NCBI GenBank assembly: GCA_029261905.1
Contig: JAJDAM010000690.1
Span: 1-5,086, forward strand
Direction of reading: 5' to 3'
Source of the DNA: Deltaproteobacteria bacterium
GTDB lineage: Bacteria; Myxococcota_A; UBA9160; SMWR01
DNA: 5,086 nucleotides
Position 1 is the stretch's first letter. Each line of letters opens with the position of its first letter. Made by a program: the position numbers and the translations under genes. The notes under the pieces are model-generated. The model made no database searches. It was not told where the DNA came from and was given only the letters and a program-made list of their open reading frames with translations. Positions 1 through 5,086 of the stretch are shown piece by piece.

Positions 1-1
1 C

Positions 2-382
2 CCCGAAGTCGCACACGTCGGGCTCTACGAGCACGACGCTGCCGATCGTGGCGTCGAAATCGATACCTTCAAAGTGGAGCTCGAGTCGGTCAATCGTGCA
101 GTCACCGACGGGGAACAGGACGGTTTCGTGAAGGTCCACACCAAGAAAGGCAGTGACACCATCCTCGGAGCGACGATCGTCTCCGCGCACGCAGGCGAGA
201 TGATCAGCGAAGTGACGCTCGCGATGACCAACAAGCTCGGCCTCGGTGCGATCCTGAACACGATCCACCCCTATCCAACCCAGGCCGAAGCCCTCAAGAG
301 GGCTGCCGGTGCCTACACGCGAACCCGCGCCACACCCACCATCAGCCGTCTGCTCGAGCGCTTCATGGCGTTCCGCCGCTGA
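2..382 (+). CDS. FAD-dependent pyridine nucleotide-disulfide oxidoreductase, MerA-like group (C-terminal fragment)
   Basis: Only the last 126 codons are present; the gene starts upstream of the window. They form the C-terminal dimerisation domain of the lipoamide dehydrogenase/glutathione reductase/mercuric reductase superfamily. Visible hallmarks are PEVAHVG at the start, NRAVTDGEQDGFVKV, ILGATIVSAHAGEMI and the interface segment HPYPTQAEALKRAAGAY. In dihydrolipoamide dehydrogenases the last segment reads HxHPTxxE with a catalytic His. Here that His is Tyr (HPYPTQAE), as in mercuric reductases. True MerA ends in a vicinal Cys pair, but this protein ends in FMAFRR with no cysteine, so Hg(II) reduction is unlikely. 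It is best described as one of the many 'mercuric reductase'-annotated FAD/NAD(P)-dependent oxidoreductases of unknown substrate. The FAD site and redox-active CxxxxC lie outside the window and could not be checked. It is separated by 109 bp from the next gene, so co-transcription is uncertain. Confidence 0.9.
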   Translation, partial: PEVAHVGLYEHDAADRGVEIDTFKVELESVNRAVTDGEQDGFVKVHTKKGSDTILGATIVSAHAGEMISEVTLAMTNKLGLGAILNTIHPYPTQAEALKRAAGAYTRTRATPTISRLLERFMAFRR

Positions 383-389
383 TCGGACT

Positions 390-395
390 TATACT
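390..395 (+). promoter_or_regulatory. Possible -10 box upstream of the oxidoreductase trio
   Basis: TATACT at 390-395 matches the sigma-70 -10 consensus at five of six bases and sits about 100 bp before the luciferase-like gene, just after the stop of the preceding gene. No convincing -35 hexamer lies 16-18 bp upstream; that region is GC-rich coding sequence. If used, transcription would begin near 402 and the leader would include the inverted repeat at 434-461. This is a weak call. Confidence 0.25.
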
Positions 396-433
396 CGTCC
401 GGCGCAATTCCCCGACGAGACCCTGAGTTCGGT

Positions 434-461
434 GGATCGGTGCATTCGATGCACCCGATCC
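434..461 (+). promoter_or_regulatory. 12-bp inverted repeat (operator or leader hairpin)
   Basis: The left arm GGATCGGTGCAT (434-445) pairs with the right arm ATGCACCCGATCC (449-461) over 12 base pairs. There is one bulged C at 454-456 and a 3-nt TCG loop. No T-run follows, so it does not look like a standard intrinsic terminator for the upstream gene. Its place about 20 bp before the ribosome binding site suggests an operator for a dimeric regulator or a structured 5' leader. The structure is directly visible; the function is inferred. Confidence 0.5.
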
Positions 462-462
462 G

Positions 463-484
463 CTCGATGACGACTCGATGATGA
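463..484 (+). repeat. Tandem 11-bp direct repeat before the luciferase-like gene
   Basis: CTCGATGACGA (463-473) is followed immediately by CTCGATGATGA (474-484), matching at 10 of 11 positions. A related 9-bp repeat, CGATGATGA, occurs at 476-484 and again at 490-498, the second copy covering the start codon. Together they place three CGATGA copies (465, 476, 490) in the leader. This may be a local slippage duplication or a binding site. Confidence 0.5.
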
Positions 485-488
485 GGAG
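483..488 (+). promoter_or_regulatory. Ribosome binding site of the luciferase-like gene
   Basis: GAGGAG at 483-488 is a strong Shine-Dalgarno match. It lies 3 nt before the first ATG (492) and 6 nt before the second in-frame ATG (495). The normal spacing of about 5-9 nt favours the second ATG as the real start. Confidence 0.7.
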
Positions 489-491
489 ACG

Positions 492-1502
492 ATGATGAAG
501 GTGGACGCCGGACTGTTCGGAGGCCTGGGCCACATCCCGAAGCTGGCCAGAGAGCTCGAGGAGATGGGGTACGACGGAGCGATGACCGCAGAGACCGCCA
601 ACGATCCGTTCTTTCCGTTGGTACTGGCGGCCGAGCACACCGAGCGGATCGAGCTGATGACCTCGATCGCCGTCGCGTTCTCACGCAGCCCAATGACACT
701 CGCCAACATCGGGCACGATCTCAATGCGTTCTCCGAGGGACGCTTCATTCTCGGTCTGGGCTCGCAGATTCGGCCTCACATCACCAAGCGATTCAGCATG
801 CCCTGGTCGAGTCCGGCTGCGCGGATGCGCGAATTCATTCTGGCCATGCGCGCCATCTGGGACAACTGGTACGAAGGGACGCCACTCGATTTTCGCGGCG
901 AATTCTATTCCCACACGTTGATGACTCCGATGTTCACGCCGACCGATCGTCGCTTCGGTGCCCCACGCGTCTATCTCGCGGCGGTCGGCCCGCTGATGAC
1001 CGAGGTCGCTGGCGAAACCGCTGACGGTGTGATCGCGCACGCCTTCACGACGAACCGCTACGTGCGAGAGGTGACGATCCCCGCGATCGAGCGCGGACTG
1101 GCCAGGAGCGGCCGGAGCCGGTCCGATTTCGCGATCACCTGCCCGGCCTTTGTCGTCACGGGCAGCAACGACGAGACGACCGAAGGCTCACGCGCCGCGG
1201 TCCGAAAGCAGATTTCGTTCTATGCTTCGACTCCCGCCTACCGCCCCGTACTCGACATGCACGGCTGGGGCGAGCTGCAACCCGAGCTCACGATCCTGTC
1301 CAAGCGTGGCGAGTGGGACGAGATGGCGACCCGCATCACGGACGAAATGCTCGACGAGTTCGCGATCGTGGCGCCGCCCGATCGGGTCGTTCCCGCACTG
1401 AAGGAGCGCTACGGAGACATCTTCGATCGGGTCGCGTGCACATTTGCCGCGGACGACCGGAACGAACAGCAGGCGCGCATCAAGGCGCTGCAGGCTGCGT
1501 AG
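492..1502 (+). CDS. Luciferase-like (LLM class) oxidoreductase, probably F420-dependent
   Basis: This 336-residue protein is full length for the bacterial luciferase-like TIM-barrel family, whose members use FMN or coenzyme F420 as a soluble hydride carrier. Visible hallmarks are ELEEMGYDGAMTAET near the N terminus, the core LNAFSEGRFILGLGSQIRPH (residues 77-96, with HITKRF following), RMREFILAMRAIWDNWYEG (111-129) and PRVYLAAVGPLMTEVAGETADG (158-179). The overall pattern resembles the MSMEG_2256-type subfamily (TIGR03617), proposed to be F420-dependent from its occurrence in F420-making organisms. That assignment is from recognition, not a search, and an FMN cofactor remains possible. The GAGGAG spacing favours translation from the second ATG at 495, giving 335 residues. 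It is the first gene of a three-oxidoreductase run and is followed after 90 bp by a P450. The substrate is unknown; a redox step on a hydrophobic substrate shared with the P450 and SDR is inferred from context only. Confidence 0.92.
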   Translation: MMKVDAGLFGGLGHIPKLARELEEMGYDGAMTAETANDPFFPLVLAAEHTERIELMTSIAVAFSRSPMTLANIGHDLNAFSEGRFILGLGSQIRPHITKRFSMPWSSPAARMREFILAMRAIWDNWYEGTPLDFRGEFYSHTLMTPMFTPTDRRFGAPRVYLAAVGPLMTEVAGETADGVIAHAFTTNRYVREVTIPAIERGLARSGRSRSDFAITCPAFVVTGSNDETTEGSRAAVRKQISFYASTPAYRPVLDMHGWGELQPELTILSKRGEWDEMATRITDEMLDEFAIVAPPDRVVPALKERYGDIFDRVACTFAADDRNEQQARIKALQAA

Positions 1503-1511
1503 CCCGGCAGT

Positions 1512-1540
1512 CGCCGATCGTTTCCATCGGAAACGAGGCG
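1512..1540 (+). terminator. Intercistronic hairpin after the luciferase-like gene
   Basis: Ten bases after the stop codon, TCGTTTCC (1518-1525) and GGAAACGA (1529-1536) form a perfect 8-bp stem with a 3-nt ATC loop. CGCC (1512-1515) and GGCG (1537-1540) extend the stem across a 2-nt bulge. There is no T-tract, so full intrinsic termination is doubtful. It may attenuate transcription, stabilise the mRNA end or mark a processing site between this gene and the P450. Confidence 0.45.
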
Positions 1541-1592
1541 AGCAACGGATTGCGCGGCGAAAGGTTCGCAGCGGCGTCATCGGGGGTCCGAC

Positions 1593-2771
1593 ATGATCTA
1601 CGACCCGTACTCACGGACGATGCAGGAAGATCCGTACCCGACCTACCAATGGTTCCGCGACGAATCGCCCTGCGCGTACAACGAGAAGATGGACTTCTAC
1701 GCGCTGTTCCGATTCGAGGACGTGTGGGAAGCGACGCTCGACTGGGAGACCTACAGCTCATCGCTCGGGCCCATGCTCGAAAACCGCGGCCAGATCCCGA
1801 GCGAAATGTTCTCGATCATCGGCCTCGACCCGCCCGCTCACACGCGATTTCGCAATCTGGTCAGCCGGGGATTCACACCCCGGCGAATCGGCGCACTCGA
1901 ACGCGAGATGCGCGAGATTGCCCGCCGTTACCTCGACGCGCTCTCGGACCGATCCGAGTTCGACATCCAGCACGAGTTTTCCGTAAAGCTCCCGATGGAC
2001 GTGATCAGCGCGCTGCTGGGGATCCCGCCCGAGTACCGCGATCGATACCGGCGGTGGGTCGACGGCGGTCTCGAGCGCGACCCGGACACGGGACTTCCCT
2101 CCGAAGAGGGGATCTCGGGCATGCGGCAGGCACGCGATTTGATTCTGGATCTGCTCGCACAGAGGCGCGCCGCTCCACAGGAAGACCTGATCAGTCTGCT
2201 TGCGAACGCGGACCTCGAAGAACCGGACCAGCCGCCGCGCCGACTCACCGACGCCGAAGTCGTCGGCTTCTGCGGCTTGCTGGCGGCAGCCGGAGCGGAG
2301 ACCACTGCGAAACTGATCGGAAACGCCGTCGTGTACCTCGGCCGGGACCCCGCGCAGCGCAAGAGGCTGTTCGACGACCCCAGTCGCATCCCGCTCGGCG
2401 TCGAGGAACTGCTCCGCTACGACGCCCCTTCGCAATTCCAGGGTCGTGTGGCCATGCGCGATGTCACGGTCGCCGGCGTCACCATCCCGAAGGGTGCCCG
2501 CGTTGCACTGGTCACGGGCGCAGCGTGCCGCGACGAGCGCGAATTCGAGGACCCGGACCGGCTGGATCTGGCTCGGCACACAAAGCGCGAGATCTACTTC
2601 GGCTACGGCCAGCACTTCTGCATCGGGAAATCGCTGGCGCGGCTCGAAGCACGCATCGCATTGGAGGAAATCGCGACCCGATTCCCGAACTACGAGGTCG
2701 ACGAGAGCGGGCTGGCTCGCACCTACCAGGCCCATGTTCGGGGATTCAAGAACGTGCCGATTCGCGTTTGA
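1593..2771 (+). CDS. Cytochrome P450 (soluble bacterial class I type)
   Basis: This 392-residue haem-thiolate monooxygenase has the normal length for a soluble bacterial CYP and no membrane anchor. The C-helix region reads LDPPAHTRFRNLVSRGFTPR (78-97). The I helix carries the oxygen-activation motif AAGAETT (232-238), and the K helix has ExxR as E272-R275 in EELLRYDAP. The haem loop FGYGQHFCIG (336-345) holds the axial ligand Cys343. The strand usually written GxANRDP reads GAACRDE (309-315), with Cys312 where Asn is usual. ATG at 1593 is preceded by GGGGG at 1582-1586, 6 nt away. The enzyme would insert oxygen into a hydrophobic substrate using electrons from a ferredoxin and its reductase, neither of which is encoded in the window. 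It sits between luciferase-like and SDR genes on the same strand, probably in one operon, which fits hydroxylation followed by alcohol oxidation. CYP family and substrate cannot be assigned by eye. Confidence 0.97.
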   Translation: MIYDPYSRTMQEDPYPTYQWFRDESPCAYNEKMDFYALFRFEDVWEATLDWETYSSSLGPMLENRGQIPSEMFSIIGLDPPAHTRFRNLVSRGFTPRRIGALEREMREIARRYLDALSDRSEFDIQHEFSVKLPMDVISALLGIPPEYRDRYRRWVDGGLERDPDTGLPSEEGISGMRQARDLILDLLAQRRAAPQEDLISLLANADLEEPDQPPRRLTDAEVVGFCGLLAAAGAETTAKLIGNAVVYLGRDPAQRKRLFDDPSRIPLGVEELLRYDAPSQFQGRVAMRDVTVAGVTIPKGARVALVTGAACRDEREFEDPDRLDLARHTKREIYFGYGQHFCIGKSLARLEARIALEEIATRFPNYEVDESGLARTYQAHVRGFKNVPIRV

Positions 2772-2791
2772 CGTTCGGCCGGGTCTCCCCA

Positions 2792-2818
2792 TGCGCCCGC
2801 GAGGTCGGTGGGGGCGCA
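2792..2818 (+). repeat. Intercistronic inverted repeat between P450 and SDR
   Basis: TGCGCCC (2792-2798) and GGGCGCA (2812-2818) are perfect 7-bp complements separated by 13 nt, in the 80-bp gap after the P450 stop. No T-run follows. It could be a weak mRNA stabilising or processing structure. In GC-rich DNA a 7-bp match of this kind may also be chance. Confidence 0.3.
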
Positions 2819-2836
2819 CCATCTGGAAGCGACACT

Positions 2837-2842
2837 GAGGAG
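2837..2842 (+). promoter_or_regulatory. Ribosome binding site fixing the GTG start of the SDR
   Basis: GAGGAG at 2837-2842 lies 9 nt before GTG at 2852. An in-frame TGA at 2843-2845 rules out any earlier start, and the Rossmann fold begins within the first ten residues, so this GTG is very likely the true start. Confidence 0.75.
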
Positions 2843-2851
2843 TGAAGCCGA

Positions 2852-3655
2852 GTGGATCTGGGACTTGCAGGAAAAGTCGCGTTGGTTTCTGGAAGCTACC
2901 GCGGGACCGGATCGGGGATCGCGGAAGTCCTGGCTCGCGAGGGTGCGTCGGTCGCCGTTCACGGCTTCGAGGTCGGCCAGGCGGACGAAGTCGTGGCCCG
3001 TCTCCGAGACGCGAATCTCGATGCGCGTGCCGTGACGGGCGACCTGATGACCGACGAAGGTGCCGAGAAAGTCGCTTCGCAAGCTCTCGATCTATTCGGT
3101 CAGGTCGACATCCTCGTCAACAATTACGGCGTTGCCGAGGGCGGGCGATGGATGCAGACCTCGACGGACGATTGGGTGTCCGTCTACCAGAAGAACGTGT
3201 TGAGCGGCGTGCGATTGGTGCACGCGTTGGCTCCGGGAATGCGCGAGCGTGGTTGGGGCCGAATCATCTGGCTGGGTACCGTCGGCGCTACCCGCCCCGC
3301 CGCACGCATGCCGCACTACTACGCGTCGAAGGCGGTGCTGCCGAACGTCTGCGTCAGCTTGTCCAAAGAGCTGTCGGGATCCGGCATCACGGTCAACCTC
3401 GTCAGTCCCGGCCTCATCGCGACGGCCGAAGTCCGCTCGCACCTGATGAAGCGGGCCGCCGAGAAGGGCTGGGGAGACGACTGGGAAGCCGCACAACGGG
3501 GCGCCATCCACGAAATGACGGGCAACCAGGGCGGAAAGATCGCAGAGGTTTCGGAGGTCGCGAGCCTGGTGGTGTATCTGGCCAGTGAACAGGCTGCGGC
3601 AATCAACGGCTCGAACTTCCGCATCGATGGAGGTGCCAGCGACTTGGCGCTGTAG
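2852..3655 (+). CDS. Short-chain dehydrogenase/reductase (SDR), classical FabG-like type
   Basis: This 267-residue Rossmann-fold NAD(P)-dependent oxidoreductase has the usual classical SDR length. The cofactor loop SGSYRGTG (13-20) fits (T/S)GxxxGxG. GD at 63-64 is the adenine-binding position, and NNYG (90-93) replaces the common NNAG. N115 is the expected structural Asn, and the catalytic pair is Y156-x-x-x-K160 in HYYASK. The residue 13 before the Tyr, normally the catalytic Ser, is Thr143 (WLGTVG). PGLIAT (186-191) and the C-terminal NGSNFRIDGG (252-261) are typical. Arg17 before Gly18 and the absence of an acidic residue at the end of the second strand (VAVHGF) suggest NADP(H), by analogy with FabG. 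The start is GTG, behind GAGGAG. As last gene of the trio it most likely interconverts an alcohol and a ketone made or used by the P450 step. A fatty-acid-type ketoacyl reductase role cannot be excluded. Confidence 0.95.
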   Translation: MDLGLAGKVALVSGSYRGTGSGIAEVLAREGASVAVHGFEVGQADEVVARLRDANLDARAVTGDLMTDEGAEKVASQALDLFGQVDILVNNYGVAEGGRWMQTSTDDWVSVYQKNVLSGVRLVHALAPGMRERGWGRIIWLGTVGATRPAARMPHYYASKAVLPNVCVSLSKELSGSGITVNLVSPGLIATAEVRSHLMKRAAEKGWGDDWEAAQRGAIHEMTGNQGGKIAEVSEVASLVVYLASEQAAAINGSNFRIDGGASDLAL

Positions 3656-3677
3656 CGGCGTCGCGGCCACGCGCCGC
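3655..3677. terminator. GC-rich inverted repeat in the convergent gap
   Basis: The gap between the SDR stop and the convergent acyltransferase stop is only 36 bp. GCGGCG (3655-3660, starting on the last base of the SDR stop) and CGCCGC (3672-3677) can pair around an 11-nt loop. An alternative CGCG/CGCG pairing lies inside. The position suits a shared bidirectional terminator, but no T-tract is present on either strand. Confidence 0.3.
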
Positions 3678-3691
3678 GTTCCCTCCTCGGG

Positions 3692-4330
3692 TCAATCGCG
3701 TTTGCGCAGCAACCGCGCTGGGTTTCCGACCACGATCGAGAACTCCTCCACAGGGCGGGTCACCACCGCCCCAGCACCGACGACCGACCCGCGGCCGACC
3801 GATGCCATCACCACCGCGTTGGAGTGGACGATGCAATCTTCGCCGATCGAGATGGGTTCGATCAAACCACCTTGGAACGCCATGGGGATATCCGTTCGAT
3901 CGGATGTGTGGTAGTGGGCTCCGTGGTTGAGCACCACGTGTTCGGCCGTCATCGAGAAGTCCCCCAGATCGCAGTAGTGGACGATCGAGTAACGCCCCAC
4001 GAGAACGTGGTTTCCGACGGTGATGCCGCGGTGCAAGAACAACGCTCCGAACGCAACGACGAGATTCTCACCACAGCTCTCGAGCGCGAATCGATAGAAC
4101 TCTCTCCGCACGATGATTCCCACCAGATAGGGGATGAAGCTCAACCCTTCGGAAATCGTCCGAAACACCTCATCCGACATCCGTGAGAGCATCGCCAGCG
4201 GCCAGGTGACGGGCCAACACGCGACGCCGAGAGCCTGCATCGCGACCCGCATCCAGCGAGGCTGGTGAAATTGAAGGTGCGCGACTTTACGAGCCGGGCT
4301 CGCGGTCGATGCGGGTGCAGGTTCTGTCAT
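3692..4330 (-). CDS. Left-handed beta-helix (hexapeptide repeat) acyltransferase
   Basis: This 212-residue protein is of the LacA/CysE/maltose O-acetyltransferase-like superfamily, which transfers an acyl or acetyl group from a CoA donor to a sugar, lipid or small-molecule hydroxyl or amine. A lead segment LSFIPYLVGIIVRREFYRFA (63-82) matches a segment found just before the helix in cell-surface glycan-type acyltransferases. Hexapeptide turns run through ITVGNHVLVGRYSIVHYCDLGD (103-124) and ISIGEDCIVHSNAVVMASVGRG (160-181) to SVVGAGAVVTRP (182-193). It ends with the usual VGNPARLL (201-208). A His-rich loop, HGAHYHTSD (136-144), is where the catalytic His of this family is expected. The common WIG turn is replaced by CIVH (166-169). 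Residues 33-48 are hydrophobic and might associate with the membrane. The ATG at 4330 has no clear Shine-Dalgarno sequence, so Met27 or Met31 are possible starts. It lies 57 bp after the ABC-F gene on the same strand; the acceptor substrate is unknown. Confidence 0.88.
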   Translation of the reverse strand: MTEPAPASTASPARKVAHLQFHQPRWMRVAMQALGVACWPVTWPLAMLSRMSDEVFRTISEGLSFIPYLVGIIVRREFYRFALESCGENLVVAFGALFLHRGITVGNHVLVGRYSIVHYCDLGDFSMTAEHVVLNHGAHYHTSDRTDIPMAFQGGLIEPISIGEDCIVHSNAVVMASVGRGSVVGAGAVVTRPVEEFSIVVGNPARLLRKRD

Positions 4331-4388
4331 CGCGACGAAGCGTAGCGAAGCGCCGCGTCTGGCTGGTCACACCTTCGGAATCGGTCGT

Positions 4389-5045
4389 TCATCCCTCCGC
4401 CGCTCTGCTTTCCGCGCTGGCCACCACGAAGTCGGTGTAGCCTCCGTCGAAGCCCACCAGCGAGCCGGTGCTCAGGTCGATCACGCGGTCCACCACCCGA
4501 TCGAGAAAATACCGATCGTGCGACACCACCAGCAGGCTGCCCTCGAAATCGTCCAGTGCCCCTTCGAGCACTTCCGCGGACGGGATATCGAGGTTGTTGG
4601 TCGGCTCGTCGAGCAGCAACAGGTTCGGCCTCTCCAACACGAGCCGCGCCAGCTGCAGCCGACTCCTTTCGCCTCCGCTCAGTACACCGATCGGTTGGCG
4701 AACTTGATCGTACCGAAACAGGTACTTCAACAGCATCGCGACTCCGGCGCCTTCGGTCATCGGTAAAGCCGGCGGCATGCGCATCGCACGCTCGATCAAT
4801 GTCGCGCGCGGCTCGAATGCGACCGATTGCGGCAGATAATCAACGCTCGATCCACGCCGTCGGTGGATCTCACCGCGATCCGGAGCGATGTCACCGGCGA
4901 TCAGCCGCAACAAGCTCGACTTGCCCGATCCGTTGGGACCCACGAGGCCCACTCGCTGGTGGTCCAGCACGGTCCAGTCGAGTTCGGCAAATAGCGTGTG
5001 GCCCGGTTCTGGACTCGCTATCGAACTCCCGGATTCTGGACGCAC
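4389..5045 (-). CDS. ABC-F family ATPase, C-terminal nucleotide-binding domain (half-size or broken)
   Basis: One complete ABC ATPase domain is visible. It has Walker A GPNGSGKSS (36-44), the Q-loop in YLPQ (Gln73), signature LSGGERSRLQLARL (122-135), Walker B with DEPTNNLD (146-153) and H-loop VVSHDRYFLDRV (173-184). The EPTNxLD signature, no membrane segment and the closing FDGGYTDFV identify the second domain of a soluble ABC-F protein, a family acting on the ribosome or in antibiotic resistance. Full ABC-F proteins have two such domains and about 500-650 residues; this frame gives 218. A TAG at 5084-5082 closes the frame, although FRLRTRQVRPESG just before the GTG at 5045 resembles the linker preceding a second domain. 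No Shine-Dalgarno sequence precedes that GTG. The segment expected to hold the first beta strand (residues 5-16) is poor. A nonsense mutation or frameshift separating the N-terminal half, a sequencing error, or a genuine half-size protein are all possible. Asn replaces the usual His in EPTNHLD. Confidence 0.8.
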   Translation of the reverse strand: MRPESGSSIASPEPGHTLFAELDWTVLDHQRVGLVGPNGSGKSSLLRLIAGDIAPDRGEIHRRRGSSVDYLPQSVAFEPRATLIERAMRMPPALPMTEGAGVAMLLKYLFRYDQVRQPIGVLSGGERSRLQLARLVLERPNLLLLDEPTNNLDIPSAEVLEGALDDFEGSLLVVSHDRYFLDRVVDRVIDLSTGSLVGFDGGYTDFVVASAESRAAEG

Positions 5046-5086
5046 CTGTCGTGTCCGAAGCCGAAATCCGGTGCGATCCGACTACC

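Noticed and set aside
313..748. Several overlapping minus-strand frames across the leader and start of the luciferase-like gene
   Set aside because: The translations are Arg/Ser-rich without domains, and they run antisense to two confirmed plus-strand genes.
1758..2822. Long antisense open frame (about 354 codons) opposite the P450
   Set aside because: The translation shows no family motif, it lacks a credible ribosome binding site, and it is explained by stop-codon avoidance opposite a GC-rich coding strand.
1313..2845. Long plus-strand open frame (about 510 codons) overlapping the luciferase-like gene end, the P450 and the gap after it
   Set aside because: It is very rich in Arg, Gly, Pro and Ser with no recognisable motif, and it overlaps the strongly supported P450 in another frame. 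This is a typical high-GC shadow frame.
2842..3588. Plus-strand open frame overlapping the SDR gene in another frame
   Set aside because: It is Arg-rich with no domain pattern and fully covered by the well-supported SDR.
3092..3670. Antisense open frame opposite the SDR gene
   Set aside because: No motif was recognised, and the SDR has complete catalytic and cofactor motifs on the other strand.
3824..4186. Plus-strand open frame opposite the acyltransferase
   Set aside because: There is no recognisable motif, while the minus strand has clear hexapeptide repeats and the VGNPAR ending.
4331..4360. Repeated GAAGCG/GTAGCG units upstream of the acyltransferase
   Set aside because: They are only short direct repeats without a stem of useful length. 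No promoter boxes or operator symmetry could be defended.

Overview
This GC-rich window carries six protein-coding regions. Four lie on the plus strand and two on the minus strand, and the two blocks converge near position 3670. No RNA gene, insertion sequence, CRISPR array or tRNA was seen. The composition, and the mix of a luciferase-like (possibly F420-dependent) oxidoreductase, a soluble P450 and an SDR, suggest an environmental high-GC bacterium that degrades or modifies lipids, terpenoids or other hydrophobic compounds. Actinobacteria and Myxococcota/Binatota-like lineages often carry such sets. Nothing here fixes the phylum.

Plus strand, 1-3655: the window opens inside the C-terminal dimerisation domain of a FAD-dependent pyridine nucleotide-disulfide oxidoreductase related to the 'mercuric reductase' group, which ends at 382. 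A 109-bp gap holds a -10-like box, a strong 12-bp inverted repeat, an 11-bp tandem repeat and a GAGGAG ribosome binding site. Three complete oxidoreductase genes follow, with gaps of 90 and 80 bp: a luciferase-like monooxygenase-family protein (492-1502), a cytochrome P450 (1593-2771) and a short-chain dehydrogenase with a GTG start (2852-3655). They probably form one catabolic or modifying operon. A plausible scheme is that the P450 hydroxylates a hydrophobic substrate, the SDR oxidises the alcohol or reduces a ketone, and the luciferase-like enzyme does a further redox step. The substrate cannot be read from the sequence, and no ferredoxin or ferredoxin reductase for the P450 lies in the window. 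Both gaps inside this trio, and the gap before it, contain inverted repeats without T-tracts.

Minus strand, 5086-3692: a gene for the C-terminal ATPase half of an ABC-F protein (5045-4389) is followed after 57 bp by a left-handed beta-helix (hexapeptide) acyltransferase (4330-3692). The ABC-F reading frame is closed by a TAG at 5084-5082, almost at the window edge. Only one of the usual two ATPase domains is therefore in this frame, and the gene may be broken or frameshifted.

No clearly new biological system was found. The points most worth checking are the half-size ABC-F gene, the layered leader in front of the luciferase-like gene, and the active-site substitutions in the SDR (Thr for Ser) and in the first reductase (Tyr for His, no C-terminal Cys pair).
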